Below, piece after piece: positions 10,039 through 19,618 of a DNA stretch of 64,000 bases. The notes under the pieces were generated by a model that did not search any database, was not told the DNA's origin, and saw only the letters and a program-made list of their open reading frames with translations. Numbering within the stretch: position 1 is the first letter of the stretch; each line of letters begins with the position of its first letter. Origin of the DNA: Alteromonas profundi (GTDB lineage: Bacteria > Pseudomonadota > Gammaproteobacteria > Enterobacterales > Alteromonadaceae); assembly GCF_010500865.1 (NCBI RefSeq), contig NZ_JAAAWN010000004.1, positions 186,001 to 250,000 of the forward strand. Direction: 5' to 3'. The position numbers and the translations under genes were made by a program.

Positions 10039-11688
10039 ATGAACCAATTTGATTATTATGTTGCTATTGCATTTTCGTTAATTATTTTATTCCTCGGATT
10101 AATGTTCTCGCGCAGTGGTAAAAGCATGGCGTCTTTTTTTGCTGCTGGCGGCGCGGTGCCTTGGTGGATAAGCGGCCTTTCTCTTTTTATGAGCTTTTTT
10201 TCCGTAGGCACCTTTGTAGTGTGGGGCTCTATCGCTTATAGCGACGGTGTGGTGGCAGTTATTATTCAGTCGACCATGGCGGTGGCGGGTATCATTATTG
10301 GTTGCATCATCGCCCCAGCGTGGAACAAAACGCGGGCCTTGACCGTTGCTGATTTCCTCACGCGACGTGCCGGTAAATCGGTACAAAAAGTTTATTCTTG
10401 TGCTTTTTTGTTTATCAATTTGTTTACTGCGGGTGCATTTCTTTATCCAGTAGGCAAGATTATAGAGGTGTCTACCGGCATTCCTTTAAATCAGGCTATC
10501 TTGGTTTTAGGGTTGTTCGTTATTGCTTACACCACGGTAGGTGGTCTTTGGGCTGTATTAGTGACCGACGTCTTACAATTTGTCGTGCTTAGTGCAGCCG
10601 TGCTCATCATGATCCCTTTGGCGTTTGGTGAAGTGGGTGGGGTAAATACCTTCCTCAATAAACTACCGCAAGGCTTTCTTGCACTGCAGAATGAAAACTA
10701 CAGTTGGCTATTTCTCGTAGCATTTTTAATCTACAACACTGTTTTCATTGGTGGTAACTGGGCGTACGTGCAACGTTATACCAGTGTGGCCAACCCACGA
10801 GAAGCCCGCAAAGTAGGTTTACTTTTTGGCTGCTTATATTTAATAGCGCCAATCATTTGGATGCTCCCTCCTATGATATATCGAGTCATTAATCCCGATT
10901 TATCTGGTACCGAATCCGAAGAAGCGTATTTGCTTATGAGCAAATTAGTGCTACCTGAAGGTTTGCTAGGGCTGATACTTGCGGCCATGGTTTTTGCGAC
11001 CGCAAGCTCTGTGAATACAGCAATTAACATCGCAGCAGGTGTGTTTACTAATGACCTATTGAAGTCGTTCAAACCTAACTATCCCTCTCAGCATTTAATG
11101 AGGGCTGCAAGAATATCAACCTTTGTTTTCGGTTTTTTGGCAATAGCTGTAGCGGTTGCAGTACAAAGCATGGGAGGCATTGTTGAAGTCGTTCTTAGCG
11201 TTGCAGCTCTTACCGGCGCATCGCTTTACTTACCCCCTATATGGGCAATTTTTTCTAAACGCCAAACTGGTAAAAGTTTGCTCTTAACCACTTTTTTTAG
11301 CTTGCTACTGAACGCTTTCTTCAAGTTTTTGGCCCCCACTTTAATTGGGCTATCGCTAAGTAGAGAGTGGGAAATGATGTTAGGTGTTGTTATCCCAGTA
11401 GTACTGCTCACTGGGTTTGAAATTTACTACGCTAGACATCGAAATGTAAACCCAGATTACGATAACTATCGCACCTATCAATTGAGCAACAGCGGGGAAC
11501 AGCAAGAAAATAGTGAAGTACAAACCACTGACAATGATTACAGCAAAAAGGTTCTTATGATTGGGGTGCTAGCTATAGGCATTCTACTGATCATTTTAAG
11601 CGCTGTATCCCAATCAGCTAATACAGAAACGTTTATTGTTGGAATTAGCATTGCCCTGCCTTCGCTGTGGCTGTTGTTTAAAAGATAA
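10039..11688 (+). CDS. Sodium/solute symporter (SSS family)
   Basis: A 549-residue inner-membrane transporter with about 13-14 hydrophobic helices across its length and a short charged linker near residues 465-500 before the last helices. The SSS core can be seen: an N-terminal helix with FFAAGGAVPWWISGLSLFMS, TTVGGLWAVLVTDVLQF near residue 170, and the ATASSVNTAINIAAGVFTND segment near 320. Such carriers import sugars, uronates or other small solutes with sodium. It starts the plus-strand operon and is followed 22 bases later by the FAD-dependent oxidoreductase, so it probably imports the monomer or oligomer processed there. Confidence 0.88.
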   Translation: MNQFDYYVAIAFSLIILFLGLMFSRSGKSMASFFAAGGAVPWWISGLSLFMSFFSVGTFVVWGSIAYSDGVVAVIIQSTMAVAGIIIGCIIAPAWNKTRALTVADFLTRRAGKSVQKVYSCAFLFINLFTAGAFLYPVGKIIEVSTGIPLNQAILVLGLFVIAYTTVGGLWAVLVTDVLQFVVLSAAVLIMIPLAFGEVGGVNTFLNKLPQGFLALQNENYSWLFLVAFLIYNTVFIGGNWAYVQRYTSVANPREARKVGLLFGCLYLIAPIIWMLPPMIYRVINPDLSGTESEEAYLLMSKLVLPEGLLGLILAAMVFATASSVNTAINIAAGVFTNDLLKSFKPNYPSQHLMRAARISTFVFGFLAIAVAVAVQSMGGIVEVVLSVAALTGASLYLPPIWAIFSKRQTGKSLLLTTFFSLLLNAFFKFLAPTLIGLSLSREWEMMLGVVIPVVLLTGFEIYYARHRNVNPDYDNYRTYQLSNSGEQQENSEVQTTDNDYSKKVLMIGVLAIGILLIILSAVSQSANTETFIVGISIALPSLWLLFKR

Positions 11689-11710
11689 AATAATTTAGGA
11701 GTACGCAATC

Positions 11711-13990
11711 ATGTATCACGAATTGAGCGAACCAGCGGGCAGATCTTCTACCGTGGAAACAATAAAGTCCGACCTAGTCGTTGTTGGAGGAGGAGTGGCG
11801 GGTGTTTGCTGTGCCATATCGGCAGCTCGCGCTGGCGTGAAGGTAACATTAGTGCAGGACCGTCCTGTGCTAGGTGGAAACGCGTCTAGCGAAGTTCGTC
11901 TTTGGGTATTAGGCGCAACCTCCCACATGGGAAACAACAATCGCTGGTCTCGTGAAGGGGGGATAATTGGTGAGTTGTTATTAGAAAACTTATTTCGAAA
12001 TAAAGAAGGCAATGCATTAATTTTCGATACAATTCTACTTGAAAAGGTGGTGGAAGAAAAAAACATTACCTTATTGCTCAATACTTCAATACATGCCACC
12101 AACAAGAATGCCGAAAATAACATCTCCTCTGTAGAAGGTTTTTGCTCACAAAATAGTAAGTTTTATAACCTGTTGGGCAGTTACTTTTGTGATGCCTCAG
12201 GCGATGGAATAGTCGCATTTCAGGCAGGCGCAGAGTTTCGTATGGGCGCAGAAGCAAAAAACGAGTTTTCAGAAAAAATGGCGCCAGAAGAACCAGAAAA
12301 AGAGCTACTAGGGCACTCGATATATTTCTACAGTAAAGATGCAGGTAAGCCCGTTAAATACGTAGCACCTTCATTTGCATCAATCGATGGCATGACCGAA
12401 GATAGAATGAAGCGTATACGAAGTCAGGATGTCGGGCCGCGCTTATGGTGGCTTGAGTATGGGGGGAATAGTGAAACCATTGACGAGTCAGAGGAAATTA
12501 AATGGCAATTGTGGAAAGTGGTTTACGGTATATGGGACTACATTAAAAACAGTGGCAACTTTGAAAACGTCGATAACCTCACGTTAGAGTGGGTGGGTAC
12601 CATTCCCGGTAAACGCGAAAGTCGTCGGTTTGTTGGTCATTCATTTATTACCCAACAGGATATCGTAGAACAGCGTAATGTAGACGATGCTGTTTCCTAC
12701 GGTGGGTGGGCAATTGATCACCATCCTGGCGATGGCGTTTACAGTGATAAACCGCCCTGCAGGCAATATCACAGTAAAGGGGTTTACCAAATCCCATTAG
12801 GCGCATTTATCAGTAAAGATATTGATAACCTTTTTTTTGCAGGCCGTATTATCAGTTCATCTCATATTGCGTTTGGCTCTACTCGCGTTATGGCAACGTG
12901 CGGGCACGGCGGGCATGCGGTAGGTGAAGCTGTTGCATATTGTCTGCACCACAACTGCTCTACCGCTGATTTACTACAAGCCTCTCATATAACGCAATTG
13001 CAGCAAAATCTTAATGAGAAGGGGCACTTTATACCGAATGTGCCATTGCGACCCGAGTTTAATCTGGCAAGTAAGGCGAACATAAGTGCATCAAGCCAAC
13101 TGCTCCTAAGTGAACTTCCATGCGATGGCCCATGGCGACCACTGGTAATTTCGACGGGTCAATGGTTGCCCTTGAGCCAGAACACAGCGTACCACTTCAC
13201 GGTTACCGTACGAGCCGCAAAGTCCACCACACTTTGCGCCCAATTACGTCACAGTGAAAAAGTCACCAACTATACCCCTGAAGTTATTCTCGAACAGCAA
13301 CACTATCAATTAGATGCAGGCGAGCATCGGCTGGATATTAAGTTCACTGAAACCTTAGCAGAAGACCAGTATGCGCTGTTGTGCTTTTTGGCGAACCCTG
13401 ACATCGAGATTGCCTGTACAACTCGCCGTGTTTCATCCCTAGTTTCTGTATTTAATGGGGTAAACAAGGCAGTGTCTAATAATGGGAAGCAAACGGTAGA
13501 CGGTGACAAAGGCGTTGATGAATTTGAATTTTGGACTCCAGAAAGGCGACCAGGCGGTCACAATATCGCTTTATCAATCACGCCTTCACTAGATTGCTTT
13601 AATCTATCTAACCTTACAAATGGCTATACACGCCCCTATCAGCGCAGCAACGTTTGGTGTGCGGATACAGAACATAAAGAAGCAGAATTAACACTTCAAT
13701 GGCAGCAGCCTCAGCGTGTTAACAAAGTTATTTTGCATTTTGATGCAGACTTTGATCATGCGCTTGAATCCTCTCTTTATGGCCACCCTGAAGACCGGGT
13801 GCCGTTTTGTGTTGAGCGCTTTGAGGTTTTAGATGATAAGGGCAATGTCGTATACGAAAAGCATGATAACCATCAGGCAGTAGTTGAGTGTAGGTTTTCC
13901 GCGCCTATTACTACCGATGCCCTGAGGATTAAACTTTGGCAAGCACATAAAGATTGCCCAATTGCAATTTATGAAATCATCGTCAAATAA
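11711..13990 (+). CDS. FAD-dependent oxidoreductase with C-terminal discoidin-like domain
   Basis: A 759-residue cytoplasmic protein. The N terminus has a clear dinucleotide fold, DLVVVGGGVAGVCCAISAAR, then RPVLGGNASSEVRL, typical of the FAD_oxidored family found in glycan-utilisation loci. Another FAD-contact segment, FFAGRIISSSHIAFGSTRV, lies near residue 380. Residues about 600-759 (NVWCADTEHKEAEL through the end) resemble an F5/8-type beta-sandwich. Such enzymes are often predicted to oxidise a sugar derivative, but substrates are mostly unknown. AGGAG lies 8 bases before the ATG. The next gene starts inside its 3' end, so translation is probably coupled. Confidence 0.8.
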   Translation: MYHELSEPAGRSSTVETIKSDLVVVGGGVAGVCCAISAARAGVKVTLVQDRPVLGGNASSEVRLWVLGATSHMGNNNRWSREGGIIGELLLENLFRNKEGNALIFDTILLEKVVEEKNITLLLNTSIHATNKNAENNISSVEGFCSQNSKFYNLLGSYFCDASGDGIVAFQAGAEFRMGAEAKNEFSEKMAPEEPEKELLGHSIYFYSKDAGKPVKYVAPSFASIDGMTEDRMKRIRSQDVGPRLWWLEYGGNSETIDESEEIKWQLWKVVYGIWDYIKNSGNFENVDNLTLEWVGTIPGKRESRRFVGHSFITQQDIVEQRNVDDAVSYGGWAIDHHPGDGVYSDKPPCRQYHSKGVYQIPLGAFISKDIDNLFFAGRIISSSHIAFGSTRVMATCGHGGHAVGEAVAYCLHHNCSTADLLQASHITQLQQNLNEKGHFIPNVPLRPEFNLASKANISASSQLLLSELPCDGPWRPLVISTGQWLPLSQNTAYHFTVTVRAAKSTTLCAQLRHSEKVTNYTPEVILEQQHYQLDAGEHRLDIKFTETLAEDQYALLCFLANPDIEIACTTRRVSSLVSVFNGVNKAVSNNGKQTVDGDKGVDEFEFWTPERRPGGHNIALSITPSLDCFNLSNLTNGYTRPYQRSNVWCADTEHKEAELTLQWQQPQRVNKVILHFDADFDHALESSLYGHPEDRVPFCVERFEVLDDKGNVVYEKHDNHQAVVECRFSAPITTDALRIKLWQAHKDCPIAIYEIIVK

Positions 13991-15971
13991 ACGTTTTACA
14001 GCGCAGGCGAGCTTATATTTTACATTAAATATTCTCGCCTTTATTGCTGTATTGCCCGTTAAAGCCACCGTTACTCTCTTACCACAGTATGCAGATGACA
14101 TGGTCTTGCAACGTGATAAGCCTAATAACGTACAGGGTTATTCTGACAAACCTGAAACCATAGAGATTTATATGGACGGGGTAAAATTGCATGCTGCTGA
14201 AGTACAAGAAGGCCCTTGGAGTCTTACTTTACCAGCACAGACAGCGGGCGGCCCTCACAAATTAGGCATACGTACCTCCAGCCAATGGATTGAGCTAAAC
14301 AATGTACTTTTCGGCGATATATGGCTCGCCTCAGGTCAATCTAATATGGAGTATACGCTCGGTACTCTGGGCAGTGACTATGAGGCAGAGATACGCTCAG
14401 TTGACTTTGACCAAATTCGTCAGTTTAGGGTAGAGCGTAATGCGGCTTATAGTGGCCCTTTAGCGGCTATCGCCAATGGACATTGGACAATTGCAAAGGG
14501 AAAAGACCTACAGGAATTTTCTGCTGTTGGGTACTTTTTTGCGAAACATGTGTATGCTCACACGGGTATACCTATTGCCATTATCAACAATGCATTTGCT
14601 GGCGCGCGCATTCAAGCGTGGATGAGCGAAAGCGCGCTAACCGCCTACCCAAACGAAGTTCGTTTACTTAAACGCAATAAAGAGCCATATAACATTGAGC
14701 AATTACGCCAACTCGATGAAACACGCTACCAGCAGTGGCAAGAAAAGCTGGCTTTCGAAGATTTGGGATTTCAGCATAACTGGTTCACAGAAAATTTTGA
14801 TGATAGCCAATGGGCCCAACTTACCGTACCTGGATTTTGGACCAGCCAAGGACAAGAAGCCTTTAGCGGCAGTATGTGGTTTAGGCGAACATTTTGGGTT
14901 ACCGCCGAGCAAGCTAATAAGGCAGCTAACCTCGTTCTTGGTCGCATCGTAGATCAAGATGAAGTATATGTAAATGGGGCCCAGGTGGGTAGCACTCGCT
15001 ATCAATACCCCCAGCGTATTTATTCGTTAACTCCAGGTTTGCTCAAAACCGGATTAAATCAAATTACGGTACGAGTTGTGTCACATCGCTCCGATGGACA
15101 AGCCGGTTTTGTGCCGTCGAAACCCTACCACTTGAGGTTTAATAATTCATTGATTCCATTAGGTGGCCTTTGGCGCTATCGGGTGGGCCACCGAATGAAC
15201 ACACCTATACCAAGCCCGGCGTTCAAAATAAACGAACAGCCCTCAGGCCTTTATAATGCTATGCTGGCCCCACTGGCAAACACGCAGCTTAAAGGAGTAA
15301 TTTGGTACCAAGGGGAAAGTAATGCCGAAGCCCCCATGGTATACCGACGTTTATTTCCTGCCATGATTACGCAATGGCGCGCATTATTTTCTCAGCCAAC
15401 ATTGCCTTTTCTATATGTGCAATTAGCTAATTATATGGCAGCGCAGACAGATCCTAGTATTGCAGGCTGGGCAAACATTCGAGCCGCACAAGCGAACGGG
15501 TTAACATTGGATAATACGGCAATGATAACGGCAATAGATTTAGGAGAGTGGAATGACATCCATCCTAAAAATAAAGCCGCTGTGGGTCAGCGCTTGGCAT
15601 TTGCAGCTTTAAAAGAAGTCTACAACAAACCTGGTTTTTCATATCAGGGGCCAGTATTAACGTGTGCAGAAAGAGTGAGCGATTTTGAAATAAGAGTACA
15701 CAGTGAATCTTCTCAACTCGAATTATCTAATCCAGATGATAAAGTGCAGGGTTTTGCAATTAGTGAAAATGACATTGACTATCAATGGGTAGAGGGAGAG
15801 CTAGAACCAACTTCTATAATTTTACACGTAAAAGATGCTAACAAGATAAAAACTATTACCTACGCATGGCAAAGTAATCCAAACCGCGCAAATTTAACGA
15901 ACAATAATCGCTTACCAGCGTACCCAGCCAAGTTGCCAGTAAAACATCGATGTAATACTGGGGTCGAGTAA
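13971..15971 (+). CDS. Sialate O-acetylesterase-type carbohydrate esterase (SASA family), exported
   Basis: A 666-residue protein. The ATG at 13971 lies 20 bases inside the preceding gene and gives a good signal peptide (hydrophobic LYFTLNILAFIAVLPVKA); an upstream TTG is less likely. SASA-family motifs are present: DIWLASGQSNMEYTL (nucleophile Ser in GQSN), GVIWYQGESNA, and the C-terminal Asp-His pair in EWNDIHPKNK. A jelly-roll insertion (about 260-370, with FDDSQWAQLTVPGFW) resembles a carbohydrate-binding domain, as in many members. The enzyme should remove O-acetyl groups from sugars; sialic acid is only the family's name-giving substrate. It ends the operon. Confidence 0.88.
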   Translation: MKSSSNKRFTAQASLYFTLNILAFIAVLPVKATVTLLPQYADDMVLQRDKPNNVQGYSDKPETIEIYMDGVKLHAAEVQEGPWSLTLPAQTAGGPHKLGIRTSSQWIELNNVLFGDIWLASGQSNMEYTLGTLGSDYEAEIRSVDFDQIRQFRVERNAAYSGPLAAIANGHWTIAKGKDLQEFSAVGYFFAKHVYAHTGIPIAIINNAFAGARIQAWMSESALTAYPNEVRLLKRNKEPYNIEQLRQLDETRYQQWQEKLAFEDLGFQHNWFTENFDDSQWAQLTVPGFWTSQGQEAFSGSMWFRRTFWVTAEQANKAANLVLGRIVDQDEVYVNGAQVGSTRYQYPQRIYSLTPGLLKTGLNQITVRVVSHRSDGQAGFVPSKPYHLRFNNSLIPLGGLWRYRVGHRMNTPIPSPAFKINEQPSGLYNAMLAPLANTQLKGVIWYQGESNAEAPMVYRRLFPAMITQWRALFSQPTLPFLYVQLANYMAAQTDPSIAGWANIRAAQANGLTLDNTAMITAIDLGEWNDIHPKNKAAVGQRLAFAALKEVYNKPGFSYQGPVLTCAERVSDFEIRVHSESSQLELSNPDDKVQGFAISENDIDYQWVEGELEPTSIILHVKDANKIKTITYAWQSNPNRANLTNNNRLPAYPAKLPVKHRCNTGVE

Positions 15972-15980
15972 TATCGATGA

Positions 15981-16061
15981 TTTCAAAGGCAGGCTCCTAG
16001 CAAAGAAGGGGTGGCGGTTGGTGATGCGAATTGGATTACAGTTGAAGTGGTGAAAGGATAG
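15981..16061 (+). pseudogene. Possible C-terminal remnant
   Basis: Directly after the acetylesterase, a short frame without a start reads APSKEGVAVGDANWITVEVV and ends in TAG at 16059-16061. The pattern is that of a terminal beta-strand of a secreted protein. It ends much like the remnant at 1895-2072, so both may be tails of deleted glycan-locus genes. The stretch is short and could be chance. Confidence 0.25.
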
Positions 16062-16190
16062 TGACAACCTCAAATTGCTTAACTGAAGTAGACTCGACTT
16101 AATCTAATACAGGGTGGGTTAAGCAATATTATTGCCTTAGTAAACATTCATACGATATTGTAAAGAGAAGTTAAAAACGGATTTTTAAAC

Positions 16191-16802
16191 GTGACATCAA
16201 CAATTAAGCATTATAGCGACCACGCGCAGCACTACTTTTCGCTTTACAACTCGGTAGACGCAGAAAGTGTGCATGCACAATGGCACACCTTTCTAGAAAA
16301 CTGCACACCTACCAATGCATTAGATGTAGGCGCAGGCAGCGGCCGTGATGCTAGATGGCTTGCATCTAAAGGGTGGCAGGTTGTTGCTGCAGAGCCTGCA
16401 TCTCATTTACTAGAACTTGCAAAAAAAGATACTTCACCCAACATAACTTGGTGTAATGCCAGCTTACCAAACCTCTCGTCTTTACCCTGCACAAGCGATA
16501 ACTTCGACCTTATCTTACTTTCAGCCGTTTGGATGCATCTTCCAGAAGGGGAACGACCGCAGGCCATAAAACGCTTAGCAGAGTTACTTTCTGCGACTGG
16601 CAGAATATATATTAGCCTACGTTTCGGTCCAAATGACGAAGCACGCCCCATGTACCCTGTAAGCTATGCGGAACTGGAGAAGTTAGCCAGTGAGAATGGC
16701 TTGGATGCACGTAACCTAGACCCTGTTCCCAGTAAAGATGGGTTGAAGCGAGCCAATGTTGAGTGGGTAACGGTAGAGTTAATGCCAAAGGGTAGAGAAT
16801 GA
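16191..16802 (+). CDS. Class I SAM-dependent methyltransferase
   Basis: A 203-residue protein starting at GTG. SAM-binding motif I is LDVGAGSGRDARWLASKGW at about residue 42, the acidic residue after strand 2 is in VVAAEPA, and motif IV-like FDLILLSAVWMHL lies near 105. It has no NPPY or DPPY motif, so it is not an N6/N4 DNA methyltransferase; it resembles small-molecule methyltransferases of the UbiE/TehB type. It is followed 37 bases later by the helicase gene, with which it may be co-transcribed. The substrate is unknown. Confidence 0.8.
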   Translation: MTSTIKHYSDHAQHYFSLYNSVDAESVHAQWHTFLENCTPTNALDVGAGSGRDARWLASKGWQVVAAEPASHLLELAKKDTSPNITWCNASLPNLSSLPCTSDNFDLILLSAVWMHLPEGERPQAIKRLAELLSATGRIYISLRFGPNDEARPMYPVSYAELEKLASENGLDARNLDPVPSKDGLKRANVEWVTVELMPKGRE

Positions 16803-16839
16803 CCTCGTTCGAAGTATTCTATGCTGGAAATAGTGAATA

Positions 16840-19416
16840 ATGTTGTTTAACTACCTTAAGAAGAATGGTTTCACGCTCGTCGATTCGCAATTCACCTCCT
16901 ACTTATTTAGTGATAGCGAACAGCAAGTTGCCGTTATAGTCGATACGCAACTGTACGGTAGTAACAAACCCATGTATGACTATAAAGAGTATACCGGCTG
17001 GCAAAATATGCTTATGCATAAATTTGAGCGTCTATATAGGTTCATGGATAACGAGGAACAAAAAGACATAGAACTAGCTGACGCTATTTTAAATGACGTG
17101 GGTGATGAATACGACTTTCGGCAATTTGGTGCAGATAGACAGGTTACCGAAACCGACCCGACGCGGCCAGAATATAACTTCGAAAGCTTATTTGAGCAGG
17201 TATACGGTTCGAAGTTCCTTCACGCGCTGGAGCGAGAATACCAGTACGTAGACTTATTGGGGAAAAGTAGATACGTAGACTACATACTAAAAACAACGAA
17301 GGGAGAAATAGCCATTGAATTAAATGGCGAGACTTACCACCACCCTTTGCTCATAGGTAAAAATCGCTACCAATCACAACTGTTAAAACAAAACTCCCTC
17401 ATGAAGGATGGGATAAAAGTATATCGTTGGTCAAACGCAGGAATGGCAGATGAGAAAAAGTTTGCTGACCAAATACGGCTTTATTTTGGGCCAGAAAACA
17501 ATTTTTGTGCTCAACCTCCAGCAAACCAGTTTAGAGATGTTAGCTTTTCACTCTATAAGCATCAGAAAGAAGCGCTTGCTGATATGGAAAAAGGACGTGA
17601 AGAAGGTAAAAGTACGTTTTTATTAGTACTTCCCACGGGCACCGGAAAAACCGAAGTATTTATCGCTGATCACTGTGTTCAAAAACAATTGGGCTATGCG
17701 AGTAGAGCGTTGGTTATCGTACCCTTTAAAGATTTGCGAGAACAAACGAAGGCACGCTTTTTAGAGCGAAACCCATCTTTAAAAGTGGCAACCGATATAT
17801 TCGATTTTAACGCGGACGTAATTGTGCAAACGACACAAGCGATACAGCGTAAATTTGCATCACTTCCCAAAAACCACTTCGATTACATAGTAGTAGATGA
17901 AGCGCACCATGCACCTGCACAAGGCCTTAGGCGAGTACTGGAACACTTCGCGCCCCGTACATTACTCGGCTGCACGGCAACCGACAGACGCTTGGATAAA
18001 AAGGATCTCGCGGAAATATTTGGGCGCTATAAACTAAACATGACACTTGAAGAGGCAATAAAACAGAAGCTATTGCCTCCCATCCGAGCCTTTCGCCTTG
18101 AAAGTAATATAGATTTTTCTCAAGTTAGATTTAACGGAAAAGAGTTTGTAAAAAGCGACCTAAACAAAAATGTAATCCTCCCTTCTCGTGATCAGCTAAT
18201 TGTGGATATGATTTCAAAGTACTTCTCTCAACGAGATATCAAAACGGGGCGATCATTAGCTGACTTACAAGGTGTTATCTTCTGCGTAGACGTAAAACAT
18301 GCGACTCGGCTGGCCAACCTACTTAATAAGCATGCAATAAGTGCTGAAGCCGTTTCCGCTAGTAGCAGAGAAGGCTTAAAGAGTTACAAGTCAGGTAAAG
18401 TACGATTTCTATGCGCCTGTGATCTATTAAATGAGGGGTGGGATGCACCCAACACTTCAATTGTCGTGATGGCAAGACCGACCATGTCCAAAGTGCTGTA
18501 CATGCAACAACTAGGCAGAGGCACACGTAATCATCCGGGTAAAGAAGCGCTATACGCCATAGACGTAGTGGATAGCTATGGTCCAGCACTACAACCATGG
18601 AGCCTACACAGCATGTTCAGGGTTAATAACTACAAACCCTTTGCTGACATATTTAATCCAAATGAAGCAGTGATAGGTGAAGAAGTCATACTTGACCACC
18701 TTTATGAGCAGGAGCGGAAGCTGCAACCCATAAAGCTGTTTAATTTTGAAGATGAACTTGGTGATTATTTGAACGATGAACAACTGGCTCGAGAGCTTTT
18801 TGTATCAACCGGGACTGTGAAAAGCTGGGTAAAAAAACAAAGCGTGATACCCGATAAGCAGTTACCTTTCGGGACTCATATGCTCAACTATTATAAGCAA
18901 AATAGAGTAGATGAAATACGTAGTGAGAAGAACCTAAAACGACGAAGCGAAGCAACACGCAGAGATGACTTCTTTGAATTCTTAGAACAACGTGATTATA
19001 CATTTTCATTCAAAATAGTATTTTTACTGCTAATGCTCAAACACGTAGATAAAACTGGAGAGGTTAGCTTATCTTTATTGCGTAGGGACTATCAGGCCTT
19101 TTATAAGCGACTACTCAACAATTACGGCCAAGCAGAAAAACCGAAAAGCCCTCTCAACAACGAAACATTTTTAGATGATATTCCTGCAATAACCAAAAGC
19201 ATTTTACAAAACCCTTTCGAGAAGTTCGAACGTAAATGTTTTATGTATCATGCCAAAGACTTAGACAAAATTGCCTTCGACGCTGTGCTGTGGGATAAAT
19301 TCAAAAGCGGTGATATAAACGCAATTAAGAAGCAAATGCGAACAGATGGTAAAGACTATTTCAATAAACATATCAAAGCCGGAGAGTTCACGGAGGCTAC
19401 ATTCGATGACATTTGA
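16840..19416 (+). CDS. Superfamily-2 DEAD/DEAH helicase with N-terminal Vsr/DUF559-like nuclease domain
   Basis: An 858-residue protein. Residues about 140-205 (YVDYILK, then IAIELNGETYHHP) resemble a Vsr/DUF559-type restriction-endonuclease fold, with Asp147 and Glu160 as candidate metal ligands. The helicase core follows: Walker A LPTGTGKTEVF near 263, Walker B DEAH near 353, GCTATDRR near 380, and motifs V and VI (NEGWDAPNTSIVV, QQLGRGTRNH) near 530-560. The C-terminal 250 residues include a helix-turn-helix-like EQLARELFVSTGTVKSWVKK. The organisation resembles type III restriction subunits and COG1061 helicases, but no cognate DNA methyltransferase is adjacent. A role in DNA repair or phage defence is inferred. 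Confidence 0.75.
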   Translation: MLFNYLKKNGFTLVDSQFTSYLFSDSEQQVAVIVDTQLYGSNKPMYDYKEYTGWQNMLMHKFERLYRFMDNEEQKDIELADAILNDVGDEYDFRQFGADRQVTETDPTRPEYNFESLFEQVYGSKFLHALEREYQYVDLLGKSRYVDYILKTTKGEIAIELNGETYHHPLLIGKNRYQSQLLKQNSLMKDGIKVYRWSNAGMADEKKFADQIRLYFGPENNFCAQPPANQFRDVSFSLYKHQKEALADMEKGREEGKSTFLLVLPTGTGKTEVFIADHCVQKQLGYASRALVIVPFKDLREQTKARFLERNPSLKVATDIFDFNADVIVQTTQAIQRKFASLPKNHFDYIVVDEAHHAPAQGLRRVLEHFAPRTLLGCTATDRRLDKKDLAEIFGRYKLNMTLEEAIKQKLLPPIRAFRLESNIDFSQVRFNGKEFVKSDLNKNVILPSRDQLIVDMISKYFSQRDIKTGRSLADLQGVIFCVDVKHATRLANLLNKHAISAEAVSASSREGLKSYKSGKVRFLCACDLLNEGWDAPNTSIVVMARPTMSKVLYMQQLGRGTRNHPGKEALYAIDVVDSYGPALQPWSLHSMFRVNNYKPFADIFNPNEAVIGEEVILDHLYEQERKLQPIKLFNFEDELGDYLNDEQLARELFVSTGTVKSWVKKQSVIPDKQLPFGTHMLNYYKQNRVDEIRSEKNLKRRSEATRRDDFFEFLEQRDYTFSFKIVFLLLMLKHVDKTGEVSLSLLRRDYQAFYKRLLNNYGQAEKPKSPLNNETFLDDIPAITKSILQNPFEKFERKCFMYHAKDLDKIAFDAVLWDKFKSGDINAIKKQMRTDGKDYFNKHIKAGEFTEATFDDI

Positions 19417-19618
19417 GTAGTGTTTTCGTTTAAACCCAAATACCCATTGCGCTACAGTTGTTCGAACTGATTCAGTTAAGCCGCTAAGAAAATCTACTGT
19501 AGAGTCGCAAGTGCTTTGCCGTTGTTACATTATTATGCCTAACCTGATCGGTCTATTTCGGTTATTACCCAAATATAATAGCGGCTTTAACTAAAATCAC
19601 TAGTTCAAATTCACCAGT

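Noticed and set aside
16191-19416. A type III or type I restriction-modification system
   Set aside because: The methyltransferase lacks NPPY/DPPY and target-recognition features, and no Mod or specificity gene is adjacent.
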